From: an uncultured Flaviramulus sp.
GTDB taxonomy: Bacteria; Bacteroidota; Bacteroidia; Flavobacteriales; Flavobacteriaceae
NCBI GenBank assembly: GCA_947495125.1
Contig: CANLXL010000004.1
Location: forward strand, 210,322-274,321
Direction: 5' to 3'
Length of the DNA: 64,000 bases
Position 1 is the stretch's first letter. Each line of letters starts with the position of its first letter. The position numbers were made by a program, and so were the translations under genes. Positions 54,840 to 63,057 of the stretch are shown piece after piece. Below the pieces are notes generated by a model. The model was not told the origin of the DNA. It saw only the letters and a program-made list of their open reading frames with translations, and did no database searches.

Positions 54840-56530
54840 TGAGTGATGATAAGAAAGTAATCTTCTCAATGTCTGGTTTAACCAAGACATTTCAAGGGGC
54901 GAATACCCCGGTATTGAAGAGCATACATTTAAGTTTTTTCTATGGTGCCAAGATTGGAATTTTAGGACTCAATGGCTCCGGAAAATCAACGCTATTGAAA
55001 ATTATTGCTGGTGTGGATAAGAATTTTCAGGGCGATGTTACCTTTTTACAGGATTATTCCGTAGGCTTTTTGGAGCAAGAACCTATCCTTGATGATTCTA
55101 AAACGGTGATGGAAGTAGTCCGGGAGGGTGCAGCTGAAACCGTTGCTATTCTTGACGAATACAATAAAGTAAATGATATGTTTGGTTTGGAAGAAGTGTA
55201 TTCCGATCCGGACAAAATGGAAAAGCTTATGAATCGTCAGGCAGAGCTTCAAGATCAAATAGATGCTGCCAATGCCTGGGAGTTGGATACGAAGCTGGAG
55301 ATTGCCATGGATGCTTTGCGTACTCCGGATGGTGATAAAAAGATAGGCGTACTTTCAGGTGGAGAACGTCGTCGCGTAGCCTTATGTCGCTTGTTACTTC
55401 AAGAACCTGATGTCCTGTTGTTGGATGAGCCAACCAACCACTTAGATGCCGAATCTGTACACTGGCTAGAGCATCATTTAGCACAATATAAAGGGACTGT
55501 GATTGCGGTAACGCACGATAGATACTTTTTAGATAATGTAGCAGGTTGGATTTTAGAATTAGACAGAGGTGAAGGTATTCCTTGGAAAGGAAACTATTCC
55601 TCTTGGTTAGATCAAAAATCTAAACGTATGGCTCAAGAAGGAAAAGCAGCTTCTAAACGTCAAAAAACCTTAGAGCGTGAGTTAGAATGGGTAAGACAAG
55701 GTGCAAAAGGACGTCAAACCAAACAAAAAGCCCGTCTAAAAAATTACGATAAGTTAATGAGTCAAGATCAAAAGCAGCTTGATGAAAAACTTGAAATCTA
55801 CATTCCCAATGGTCCGCGCTTAGGGACTAATGTTATTGAAGCCAGTGGAGTGAGTAAGGGCTATGATGATAAATTATTGTATGATGATTTGAACTTTAAT
55901 TTACCTCAAGCTGGGATTGTTGGTGTTATTGGACCCAATGGTGCTGGTAAAACAACCATTTTTAGAATGATCATGGGTGAAGAGCAACCTGATAAAGGTG
56001 AATTTAAGGTAGGTGAAACAGCGAAAATTGCTTATGTAGACCAGAGTCATTCAAATATAGATCCTGAGAAATCCATTTGGCAAAATTTTAGTGATGAACA
56101 GGAATTGGTGATGATGGGAGGAAAGCAAGTCAATTCCAGAGCCTATTTGAGCCGTTTTAACTTTAGCGGAAGTGAGCAAAATAAAAAGGTAAAACTGCTT
56201 TCGGGCGGTGAACGTAACCGCTTGCATTTGGCGATGACGCTTAAGGAAGAGGGTAATGTATTACTTTTAGATGAGCCCACTAATGATCTTGATGTCAATA
56301 CGTTAAGAGCATTAGAGGAAGGACTTGAAAACTTTGCCGGCTGTGCCGTGGTTATCAGTCACGATCGATGGTTTTTAGATAGAATATGCACGCACATTTT
56401 GGCATTTGAAGGGGATAGTCAAGTCTATTTTTTTGAAGGGAGCTTTTCCGATTATGAAGAAAATAAAAAGAAACGACTTGGTGGAGACCTTATGCCCAAG
56501 CGAATAAAATATAAGAAACTCGTTAGATAA
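54839..56530 (+). CDS. ettA: Energy-dependent translational throttle ATPase EttA
   Basis: ABC-F protein of 563 residues that binds the ribosomal E site and gates entry into the elongation cycle according to ATP/ADP level. It has two ABC domains: Walker A GLNGSGKSTLLK (about 40) and GPNGAGKTTIFR (about 367), signatures LSGGERRRVAL and LSGGERNRLHL, Walker B LLLDEPTNHLD and LLLDEPTNDLD, and the linker (PtIM) between about 245 and 320. Length equals that of E. coli EttA (555). Coupled to the CAL67264-type gene; a strong bidirectional terminator follows. Confidence 0.95.
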   Translation: MSDDKKVIFSMSGLTKTFQGANTPVLKSIHLSFFYGAKIGILGLNGSGKSTLLKIIAGVDKNFQGDVTFLQDYSVGFLEQEPILDDSKTVMEVVREGAAETVAILDEYNKVNDMFGLEEVYSDPDKMEKLMNRQAELQDQIDAANAWELDTKLEIAMDALRTPDGDKKIGVLSGGERRRVALCRLLLQEPDVLLLDEPTNHLDAESVHWLEHHLAQYKGTVIAVTHDRYFLDNVAGWILELDRGEGIPWKGNYSSWLDQKSKRMAQEGKAASKRQKTLERELEWVRQGAKGRQTKQKARLKNYDKLMSQDQKQLDEKLEIYIPNGPRLGTNVIEASGVSKGYDDKLLYDDLNFNLPQAGIVGVIGPNGAGKTTIFRMIMGEEQPDKGEFKVGETAKIAYVDQSHSNIDPEKSIWQNFSDEQELVMMGGKQVNSRAYLSRFNFSGSEQNKKVKLLSGGERNRLHLAMTLKEEGNVLLLDEPTNDLDVNTLRALEEGLENFAGCAVVISHDRWFLDRICTHILAFEGDSQVYFFEGSFSDYEENKKKRLGGDLMPKRIKYKKLVR

Positions 56531-56531
56531 T

Positions 56532-56567
56532 AAATAAAAAAGCCTGCTTTCGCAGGCTTTTTTATTT
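56532..56567. terminator. Bidirectional rho-independent terminator
   Basis: Perfect 16-bp inverted repeat (56532-56547 and 56552-56567) with core GCCTGC-TTTC-GCAGGC flanked by A- and T-runs on both sides. It ends the plus-strand ettA transcript and the minus-strand gene at 56592-56834. Confidence 0.9.
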
Positions 56568-56591
56568 ATCTTAAATTTATAATTTCTTTGA

Positions 56592-56834
56592 TTATTTATT
56601 ACTATACATATGCCCATCGGTAAAATCTTTATAAGGCTTTTCATTTTCATCTTCAATACTAGTATTCATACTATTTAAGCGCTCATTTTCTTTTTTAAGT
56701 TTATAGGATTTTCTAACACCAAGAATTAATAAAACTAAGAAAATAACAACAACAATAGACAATACGGTAACGATATCAGCTTGTTCAATTAAGGGAATAT
56801 TTAAAATTATGGGAATCTTTAGGTTAAAGAGCAT
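56592..56834 (-). CDS. Small single-pass membrane protein
   Basis: Eighty-residue protein with one strong membrane helix (about 22-41; VTVLSIVVVIFLVLLILGV) followed by a charged cytoplasmic tail (KSYKLKKENERLN) and an acidic stretch ending in KDFTDGHMYSNK. Codon use and the terminator next to its 3' end support a real gene. It is of a type common in Flavobacteriaceae with no known function. Confidence 0.7.
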   Translation of the reverse strand: MLFNLKIPIILNIPLIEQADIVTVLSIVVVIFLVLLILGVRKSYKLKKENERLNSMNTSIEDENEKPYKDFTDGHMYSNK

Positions 56835-57208
56835 GGGTAATACTTGATTTGAGTTAATAGCACCTCAAATATACTATTTTTAATTAACTAACCAACTATA
56901 AATGAAAATATTATAAGCTGTATTGTAGGGGGTGTAATACAAATAGCATCAACTTACAAAGCTTGTTTTCAGGTGTTTAAAGTTAAGATAAGTCTTTTAG
57001 GGTTTGCATATACAATGAAGAAGCATTTACCAGTTCTTTTATTCTTTTAAGTCTTAGCTCTCTCGAAAAACTATATTTATAGCGTTGTAACAATTTATTA
57101 ACTTTTAATACCAATAATTTAAGCAGTATAAATTTTGAAATTGATATTTTTTAACGAAATTGCTTAACTATAAAAATATTTGTTCAATTAAAAAAACACA
57201 TTGATAAT
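56835..57208. other. Gene-free divergent intergenic region
   Basis: This 374-bp AT-rich stretch lies between the small membrane protein gene and the coiled-coil gene. It should hold the promoters of both, but I see no convincing consensus box, hairpin, RNA gene or longer reading frame in it. Confidence 0.5.
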
Positions 57209-58555
57209 ATGTCTGACGATTTTGATTTACTAGAAACCAGTTCAAATGAAAAAACAGAGAAAGTAGATGTTAACTGGGGTAAAGCCATAGACACTATGAA
57301 ATCTAAACTTTCTCAAGAAGACGATCCGGAAGTTAGGCAGAAAATATTGAACGCCACTTTAGATGATGTGGTACATATGGCAGAGAAAGATAGGACGACC
57401 CTTTTAGATGCTATAAAAGATCTAACCGATTATCAAGATGAAGTTGGTATTATTTTTGAAAAATTCTCCTCGCTTAATGCTACAGAGCAAAAAGTAATAG
57501 ATGATGCGCAGAAAGCACTAGAACGTGCCAGGATAGAACTAGAAGATGCCGAAAGCAAACCAGATACCTGGTGGAATAACCTTTGGGGAAGAAAAAGTAA
57601 AATTAAAAAAGAAAGAGAAGAACTTCAAGCCGCTGAAAAACTTCGAGCCGGAGCAGATAATAAGGCAAAAGCTATGTTTCAGGAGCGTATTGAAAGTGCC
57701 GATGTACAAACCTTACTTAGTGAGCTTTCTTTTAAGAGTCAGGCCGCTGTAAGCCGATTGAAGAATAGGGAGGTCGAAATAAAAGAAGTCGAAGAAAAAT
57801 TAAAAGATGCTATTGTTGAAGCATCTAAAAACCATACTAAGGCTCTTGAAAAAAAGAAAGAGGTTGAAGCGAAATTGGAAGAGCAGTACGCCCTATTAAA
57901 ACAGGCGCGTCAAGAGTTGGAAGATATTGCCGACAAACAATCTGCCCAGTATGCCGAAGCCATAGGAAAGGTTACGACATTAGAGCAAAAAGTTGAAGAG
58001 CTTGAGGGTCTTAAAAATGCATACACTACGCTGGCTGCGAGTAAAGATAGTTTTGTCCATAAGCACAATCTAACGATTAAAGTATTAACATCCTTGCGTA
58101 GCAATTTACAAACGCATCGTGCAAAATTAAAGTCAGATACCGAAGAGCGTCTTAAGTATTATGATGGCTATGTGGTGGCATTAAAAGCACGAACAGACCA
58201 AGAGTTTGCAGCCATTTTAGAACATTTGGGTGTAAAAACAGATGAGCATATTGGGGAAACTCTGGCATCAATGCATACGGCGAGTGCTAAAGCACGCCAG
58301 GATATGATGGATAACATTCCGGTTCACGAAAAAGTAATGCAGGGTGTTTACAGCAGTTATGCAGAGGCTTTACAGGAAATTCGGGCTAAGGACAGTGATA
58401 TTCAAAAGAATTTTGCCGAGCGCTATGGTATCGATATGAAAGAGATTTTTGAGGATTATTATAATGTAGATCCTAATAAACCGTCTGAAGGCGAAGGAGG
58501 AGAGCCTGAAGGAAAACCAAAACCGGAGGCTGGCGAGGACGACTTGTTAAGTTAA
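57209..58555 (+). CDS. Coiled-coil protein, first gene of the AAA/Nudix cluster
   Basis: Cytosolic, strongly helical protein of 448 residues with no membrane segment. An acidic N terminus precedes long Glu/Lys/Ala heptads (about 90-330; EVEEKLKDAIVEASKNHTKA and similar), interrupted by a Trp-rich turn TWWNNLWGRKSK (about 118). The C-terminal part (about 335-425) has a conserved MQGVYSSYAEALQEI then a Pro/Gly/Glu tail ending in EDDLLS. It resembles proteins loosely named microtubule-binding or TelA-like in Bacteroidota; those names are not evidence of function. It leads the cluster with the AAA+ ATPase and may be its partner scaffold (inference). Confidence 0.75.
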   Translation: MSDDFDLLETSSNEKTEKVDVNWGKAIDTMKSKLSQEDDPEVRQKILNATLDDVVHMAEKDRTTLLDAIKDLTDYQDEVGIIFEKFSSLNATEQKVIDDAQKALERARIELEDAESKPDTWWNNLWGRKSKIKKEREELQAAEKLRAGADNKAKAMFQERIESADVQTLLSELSFKSQAAVSRLKNREVEIKEVEEKLKDAIVEASKNHTKALEKKKEVEAKLEEQYALLKQARQELEDIADKQSAQYAEAIGKVTTLEQKVEELEGLKNAYTTLAASKDSFVHKHNLTIKVLTSLRSNLQTHRAKLKSDTEERLKYYDGYVVALKARTDQEFAAILEHLGVKTDEHIGETLASMHTASAKARQDMMDNIPVHEKVMQGVYSSYAEALQEIRAKDSDIQKNFAERYGIDMKEIFEDYYNVDPNKPSEGEGGEPEGKPKPEAGEDDLLS

Positions 58556-58682
58556 TTGTCATTCCTGCTAATCCCATCCTGATAATTATCTGAGGCTTTG
58601 GGGAAGGAATCTCATCAAGCGGAATTGTAATTTCTGTGATATACTCACAATGCGTTAAGGATTGAGGCATTTGTTGGAGCTC

Positions 58683-58706
58683 CTCTCCCGATAGTTATCG
58701 GGAGAG
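58683..58706. repeat. REP-like palindrome
   Basis: CTCTCCCGATA-GT-TATCGGGAGAG, an 11-bp perfect stem with a 2-base centre. The core TCCCGATA/TATCGGGA is shared with 62941-62958 and, in part, with 24093-24110. Confidence 0.75.
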
Positions 58707-58782
58707 AGCGACTGCCGAAAGCCTGACCTTTAGGTAACGCCCGAATTATTAAAAGATTTCTGTATTCGTAGCAAAAAAGCTT

Positions 58783-58810
58783 ACTGAATACTGCTAACTG
58801 AAGACTAAAA
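58783..58810 (+). repeat. Heptad repeat array A (ACTGNNN x4)
   Basis: Four head-to-tail 7-bp units: ACTGAAT, ACTGCTA, ACTGAAG, ACTAAAA, ending 2 bp before the ATG at 58813. The last 14 bases are identical to those of array C at 60351-60364. Confidence 0.8.
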
Positions 58811-58812
58811 AC

Positions 58813-59883
58813 ATGTCCATAAACCATATAGTTACACCATTAGATTCCGCAGTTCTGGATTCTAAAGAGCATTATGTGTTTTACCATAAAATGGTTGATT
58901 TTGCTTTTAAAGAACTTATTGTTGCTGTGCAGCGACAGGGTATTTGTAACGATCAAGAAGTTCAGTTATTTAAGCAGTATTCCGATTTGTTATTGTATTC
59001 CATTGAAGCCATGCGTATTAAGTATATGTATGACGATGAGGATCATATGAAAATAGATTTGACCTATTCCGGTTTTCCAAATTATTTGGAATTTCGATAC
59101 TTGTTTAACGATTTGGAATTACGCGATGAGTATTTAGGTCGGCTTACACCAATACCCCAATTAAAGGACGAATTTTTGGATACGCTAATGCGTAAAAAGG
59201 TACCTGTAAAGAAGAGCAAACTTTTTCAGGCGGCTTCTATAGTATACTATTCCTCGGTAAAAAAGGAATATATCTTTAATCGGTTTGTACAAGGTAAAAT
59301 TTTATCTGCGCCTAAGGAATCAAAGGCTGATTTACTCATAAGCTGGAGTTTTTTTGATGTTACACATAACAGACCGTTTATATGTTTTATGTATTTTGAT
59401 TATGATGGCACCCGTGTTAACGATTATAAAGATGAGATCTACGAGGTTTTGAAAATAACGGCCGACAGGGATATGGCATTAGATACGATGGCTTATATCA
59501 TTGACAGAAAATTGGCGAAAGTGTCTCCAAAACTTATCAAGCGAATCGATTTGGGACCGATCCACAATGTCTTTGCAAAAGATGAAAATAGTATTACACA
59601 TGCGATATTAGATGGTATTAGTAAGAAAGAAATACCATTGGAATCATATGCAATTTCTTTGAAGCTGGATGAAGTCAGTTCGGGAGGCGAATTTAAAGAA
59701 GGTGGTTTTTTTAGTAAGCAAATCTTGCAAAAATGGGACGATGTTTTTAAAAAAAAGTATGTGTTTGCTCCACATCGCATCATTCAATTATTGCATAGCA
59801 AGACCCCGGAGATTATGAATAAACTGGCTAAACCACCTGTACAATTGGCAAATTTAAAGATAGATATAAAAAAAGGGAAGTAG
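58813..59883 (+). CDS. Conserved protein of unknown function in the AAA/Nudix cluster
   Basis: Soluble protein of 356 residues that I do not recognise. N-terminal two thirds are helical (KEHYVFYHKMVDFAFKELIV, ELRDEYLGRLTPIPQLKDEF); the middle has a beta-rich DVTHNRPFICFMYFDYDGTR segment; the end is Lys-rich. No signal peptide, membrane helix or nucleotide motif is seen. Its start codon sits 2 bp after heptad array A and its stop codon lies inside the first unit of array B. Without the S23 insert, the AAA+ gene would follow directly, so the two probably formed one operon. Confidence 0.75.
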   Translation: MSINHIVTPLDSAVLDSKEHYVFYHKMVDFAFKELIVAVQRQGICNDQEVQLFKQYSDLLLYSIEAMRIKYMYDDEDHMKIDLTYSGFPNYLEFRYLFNDLELRDEYLGRLTPIPQLKDEFLDTLMRKKVPVKKSKLFQAASIVYYSSVKKEYIFNRFVQGKILSAPKESKADLLISWSFFDVTHNRPFICFMYFDYDGTRVNDYKDEIYEVLKITADRDMALDTMAYIIDRKLAKVSPKLIKRIDLGPIHNVFAKDENSITHAILDGISKKEIPLESYAISLKLDEVSSGGEFKEGGFFSKQILQKWDDVFKKKYVFAPHRIIQLLHSKTPEIMNKLAKPPVQLANLKIDIKKGK

Positions 59884-59905
59884 TAAGCAGTATGCAGTAT
59901 TCAGT
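59878..59905 (-). repeat. Heptad repeat array B (inverted, NNNCAGT x4)
   Basis: Units AAGTAGT, AAGCAGT, ATGCAGT, ATTCAGT; as reverse complement this is ACTGAAT, ACTGCAT, ACTGCTT, ACTACTT, the same pattern as arrays A and C in opposite orientation. The TAG stop of the 58813 gene lies in the first unit. Confidence 0.8.
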
Positions 59906-59926
59906 GCATCCTCAAAACAGCGTTAA

Positions 59927-60247
59927 ATGAGTTTTAAAACATTATTGGCATATCAAAAAGGGTTTGGACTAGCAATGGAAATATTTCATTTGACTAAAGG
60001 TTTTCCTAAGTCTGAAGTATTTGGATTGAGTTCTCAAATGATAAGGTCCAGTCGTGCTGTCTGCTCAGCTATTGCAAAGAGTTATAGAAAAGGGCAATAT
60101 GACAAACATTTCAAAAGTGAGCTTTCGGATGCTGACAGCGAAAACTCAGAAACGCAATTATGGTTAGATTTTGCATTAGCATGTGAATATATAACAACCA
60201 ACAAAAAAATGGAGTTACAAAGTAAAAGCGAAGAGGTTGGAAATTAA
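59927..60247 (+). CDS. Four-helix bundle S23 family protein, C-terminal frameshift
   Basis: Small S23/Avd-like protein of 106 residues, from the family found in 23S rRNA intervening sequences and related to the Avd factor of retroelements. Typical blocks are FKTLLAYQKGFGLAMEIFHL, KSEVFGLSSQMIRSSRAV and SDADSENSETQLWLDFALAC. Family members usually run to about 115-120 residues and end in a GKLLNYMINNPEKF-like tail. Here the frame stops after EEVGN, while the next frame reads LINYMINNPSKFN then stops at 60285; one missing A in the run at 60241-60243 explains this. The gene is bracketed by inverted heptad arrays B and C, as if carried in as a unit. The product may still fold with a short last helix. 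Confidence 0.8.
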   Translation: MSFKTLLAYQKGFGLAMEIFHLTKGFPKSEVFGLSSQMIRSSRAVCSAIAKSYRKGQYDKHFKSELSDADSENSETQLWLDFALACEYITTNKKMELQSKSEEVGN

Positions 60248-60329
60248 TCAATTATATGATTAATAATCCGAGTAAATTTAATTAAAAGAATTATGAATCT
60301 AGTCAAAGTTATATAGAGCAAAAGCAAGC

Positions 60330-60364
60330 ACTGAAAACTGAGGACTGCATACTGAAGACTAAAA
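60330..60364 (+). repeat. Heptad repeat array C (ACTGNNN x5)
   Basis: Units ACTGAAA, ACTGAGG, ACTGCAT, ACTGAAG, ACTAAAA, ending 4 bp before the ATG of the AAA+ gene at 60369. It is the inverted partner of array B across the S23 gene. Confidence 0.8.
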
Positions 60365-60368
60365 AACC

Positions 60369-62333
60369 ATGGAACACAATTCAACATTCCCCATAAAACA
60401 ATCTGAACTTGATATGCTTCGTGATGAGGCTTCATCTTATTTAAAAAGTGTACAATGGGAACAAGGTATACGTGCCAAAAACAAAGATAAAGAGACCAAA
60501 GATGAATCTATTTTATTATATCTATCCAGAGCTAATAATGGGAGTAATACCACTGAAATCACTTCAGTCTCTAAAACCATATTGGCTTTAAAAAAGCGTT
60601 TACTACCGGATTCTGTGGCAATTCCTATGTATTTAAACCAAACTTTATATGCCGTACAAGAAGGTATTACATTGGGGATTTGGATTAAGGATAGTTATTA
60701 TGATGCTTCAGGTTTATCGAGTTTAACTGAAAATAAATCGGCACTTGATACCAGCGGAAAACGTGAGTTTGAAAGTAAAATGCACACGGCAACGGCATTT
60801 ATGCTTTTTTCGATGGCTTATAAAATATTGCACGATTTGAAACCTCATGCTTCTGATGATTTAAGTGTCATGAAGCAGAAATTTGCAGGCATTCCGGAAG
60901 TATCGTTATTGTCTCCAATGAAAAGCATTTCATGTAGCTTATTTTATTTTGATAAATATTTGGGGCATCCGGAAATTATAAAGTCGGACAAGGACGTCAT
61001 TAATTTTACGGTTGTTTATTTTGAAGCTTTAATTGATGAAATCCAATTGCGCAAAAGCGCTTTAGAGTATACCGAAACTATAGAGGATAGAACCTATAAG
61101 CTAGAACATTCTGAGTTTGCGGTGTCGGGCTGGAGCAATGTGTTTTCCGGTACAGCTAAGAGTGTTGAATTCAATAAAATTAAGTTTGAACAGATTGTTG
61201 GAAATCGTGATGCCAAACATTTTGCCCGCCGTTTAACCGAACGTCTATTAAGCTACGATTTTATTGCAAAGAAGAATCCTTTTCAGGAGTTGGGAGGTTT
61301 TATGCCGGTATTTATGGGTTATGGTATTCCGGGAACCGGAAAAAGTATGCTCATCGCTGCCATAGCAACACGTCTTAAAGAGCATTGCGATAATATGGAT
61401 ATCCCGTTTTTGTTTCACCCCATGCCAGACACCTTGATTAGTACTTTTCAAGGGGGATCAGCTGAAAAAATGGTGGAATGGATGAAGCCTTTACAAGACC
61501 CATCGAAGTTAATCTTTGCACCTATTGATGATGCCGAAAACAACTTACAGGAACGTACCGCTCAAGGCGTTTCTGCCGGTGTTAAAGAAGTAATCGGTGT
61601 ATTTTTAAGATATACTGAAGGTGCTTATGCGGTGAACTATGGGAATAGTTCCATTGGGTTGTTTACGAATCTTCCGGAAATGCTGGATAAGGCTGTGATA
61701 TCCCGTGTACAAGGCCGTTTTAAAATTGATGGTGCCCGAACAGAACATGACTTTTTAGACCAGGATCACTTATGGTGGCGAAAGCTACAGGAGACGATGC
61801 CGGATTTTGTGAATATGCAAGATCCCTTAGCTTATAAATATTTAGAAGATCAAGGTCTTGCCAAAAATATGGGTGATATTTTAGAGGCTGTTGAAAAACC
61901 GTCAGAAGAACGTATTTTAGAAACTTTTGAAAAAGTGAATAAAATGCATGATGCTAGTGAGCATATGTTCTATGCCAGCTTATATACTGAAGTACAAAAG
62001 GTATTTCCATTCTTTTCGTCACGTGATGTACGTAATATTCAGTCGGCCATATCATTGCGATTGACCGATTTTGATTTGGAAGATGATTGGTTTGAAAATC
62101 CGGAAACGTATTTCAAAAAAGATTATGATACGAAATTTGAGATGCTTAAAGAATTGATGAAATCGAATATGAAAGGCCTGGATTTTTCTGAAATAAGGAG
62201 ACAGGAAGTGATAAGATATTTGGATAACGTCGCTACTATTGCGGATACTGATTTCAAACGAAAGGTAGATGCACGAATAAATCAATTGAATATTGAAACC
62301 GAGGCCAGAGTGCAGTTCGATAATGAAAAATAA
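60369..62333 (+). CDS. AAA+ ATPase with altered Walker B
   Basis: Cytosolic AAA+ protein of 654 residues. The N-terminal half (about 1-290) is helical with no known domain. The ATPase core (about 300-470) has Walker A GYGIPGTGKS at 317-326, a pore-loop-like STFQGGSAEKMVEW segment, a Walker B position reading LIFAPIDDAEN (Asp387, Asp388, Glu390) rather than the usual DE, sensor 1 in GLFTNLPEMLD, and Arg residues in VISRVQGRFKID fit for arginine fingers. A helical C-terminal part (about 520-650) follows. It resembles classical hexameric AAA remodelling enzymes; ATP hydrolysis may be slow or use a neighbouring acid. Its end overlaps the Nudix gene by 11 bp. Confidence 0.85.
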   Translation: MEHNSTFPIKQSELDMLRDEASSYLKSVQWEQGIRAKNKDKETKDESILLYLSRANNGSNTTEITSVSKTILALKKRLLPDSVAIPMYLNQTLYAVQEGITLGIWIKDSYYDASGLSSLTENKSALDTSGKREFESKMHTATAFMLFSMAYKILHDLKPHASDDLSVMKQKFAGIPEVSLLSPMKSISCSLFYFDKYLGHPEIIKSDKDVINFTVVYFEALIDEIQLRKSALEYTETIEDRTYKLEHSEFAVSGWSNVFSGTAKSVEFNKIKFEQIVGNRDAKHFARRLTERLLSYDFIAKKNPFQELGGFMPVFMGYGIPGTGKSMLIAAIATRLKEHCDNMDIPFLFHPMPDTLISTFQGGSAEKMVEWMKPLQDPSKLIFAPIDDAENNLQERTAQGVSAGVKEVIGVFLRYTEGAYAVNYGNSSIGLFTNLPEMLDKAVISRVQGRFKIDGARTEHDFLDQDHLWWRKLQETMPDFVNMQDPLAYKYLEDQGLAKNMGDILEAVEKPSEERILETFEKVNKMHDASEHMFYASLYTEVQKVFPFFSSRDVRNIQSAISLRLTDFDLEDDWFENPETYFKKDYDTKFEMLKELMKSNMKGLDFSEIRRQEVIRYLDNVATIADTDFKRKVDARINQLNIETEARVQFDNEK

Positions 62334-62913
62334 AAGAATTAAGAACATAACATCGACAGTATTGTCTCAGTTTTGGGGCAAGTTAGAGCGTGTAGATTTT
62401 GATTTTAAATTTAGAACAGGAGCATGGAAACATCTGTCTCACGAAGCCTATGGGAAAAGTGATGGTGTGGCGATATTGTTGTATAATAAAACCTCAAAAA
62501 AGGTTGTATTATCAAAACAATTTAGAATTCCTGTTTATATAGCTGGTGTTTCCGAAGGTTTTTCCATTGAAGTTTGTGGAGGGGCTTTAGATGCAGGTGA
62601 ATCTCCGGAAACTTGTGTCATACGAGAAGCAAGAGAGGAATTAGGATACGATGTTTCAAATTTAAAAGCACTCGGTACCGTCTTTTTATCACCGGGCATC
62701 GTAAGAGAGCGCGTGCATCTTTTTATTGGAACATATACCGATTCAGATAGAACAGGTCGCGGTGGCGGTTTGGATATTGAAAATGAAGAAATCGAAGTTT
62801 TAGAAATGTCATTTGAGGACGCCTTGAAAATGGTAGAAAAAGGAGATATTATTGATGCGAGAACGATTATGCTATTGCAATATGTTCAAATAAATGGATT
62901 GTTGAATGGTTGA
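62323..62913 (+). CDS. NudK-like Nudix hydrolase
   Basis: Nudix pyrophosphohydrolase of 196 residues with a complete Nudix box: G-x5-E-x7-REAREELG in GALDAGESPETC through EELGYD. The region before it (GVAILLYNKTSKKVVLSKQF) is like NudK, which hydrolyses GDP-mannose, and ADP-ribose-type enzymes. The ATG at 62323 overlaps the AAA+ stop codon; a TTG at 62293 is an alternative but adds ten residues not typical for the family. As a coupled gene in the AAA cluster it might turn over a nucleotide-linked metabolite or signal used by the system (inference). Confidence 0.88.
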   Translation: MKNKRIKNITSTVLSQFWGKLERVDFDFKFRTGAWKHLSHEAYGKSDGVAILLYNKTSKKVVLSKQFRIPVYIAGVSEGFSIEVCGGALDAGESPETCVIREAREELGYDVSNLKALGTVFLSPGIVRERVHLFIGTYTDSDRTGRGGGLDIENEEIEVLEMSFEDALKMVEKGDIIDARTIMLLQYVQINGLLNG

Positions 62914-62940
62914 ATTTAACAATGTTGTCGGGTTGAACGC

Positions 62941-62958
62941 TCCCGATAATTATCGGGA
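62941..62958. repeat. REP-like palindrome
   Basis: TCCCGATAATTATCGGGA, a perfect 18-bp palindrome downstream of the Nudix gene. Same core as 58683-58706. Confidence 0.75.
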
Positions 62959-63030
62959 CGAAACCTATTTTAATAAATAATTATTGGTGAATTCGCGGCA
63001 AATAAAAATAACAGATTAAATTAAAATAAG

Positions 63031-63050
63031 ATTCCGACTTTCGTGGGAAT
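63031..63050. repeat. Imperfect hairpin just before the last gene
   Basis: ATTCCGAC-TTTC-GTGGGAAT forms an 8-bp stem with one mismatch, resembling the ATTCCTGC...GCAGGAAT dispersed hairpin of Flavobacteriaceae. It ends 7 bp before the ATG at 63058 and may affect translation of that gene. Confidence 0.5.
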
Positions 63051-63057
63051 GAATAAA

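Larger units (their letters stand above)
58556..58812. repeat. Repeat-rich intergenic region
   Basis: Between two cluster genes lie an ATTCCTGC...GGAAGGAAT-bounded degenerate inverted element (58559-58612) enclosing a worn CCTGATAATTATCTGAGG, a perfect palindrome at 58683-58706 and a heptad array at 58783-58810. No reading frame of note. The mixture is typical of small dispersed repeats in Flavobacteriaceae. Confidence 0.6.

Noticed and set aside
57209-58555. Calling the coiled-coil gene a true microtubule-binding or tellurite-resistance protein
   Set aside because: Similarity rests on coiled-coil composition only; no specific motif of either family is visible.
58783-60364. CRISPR array or diversity-generating retroelement suggested by short repeats next to an Avd-like S23 gene
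   Set aside because: The units are 7 bp without unique spacers, no cas genes are present, and there is no reverse transcriptase or template/variable repeat pair in the window.
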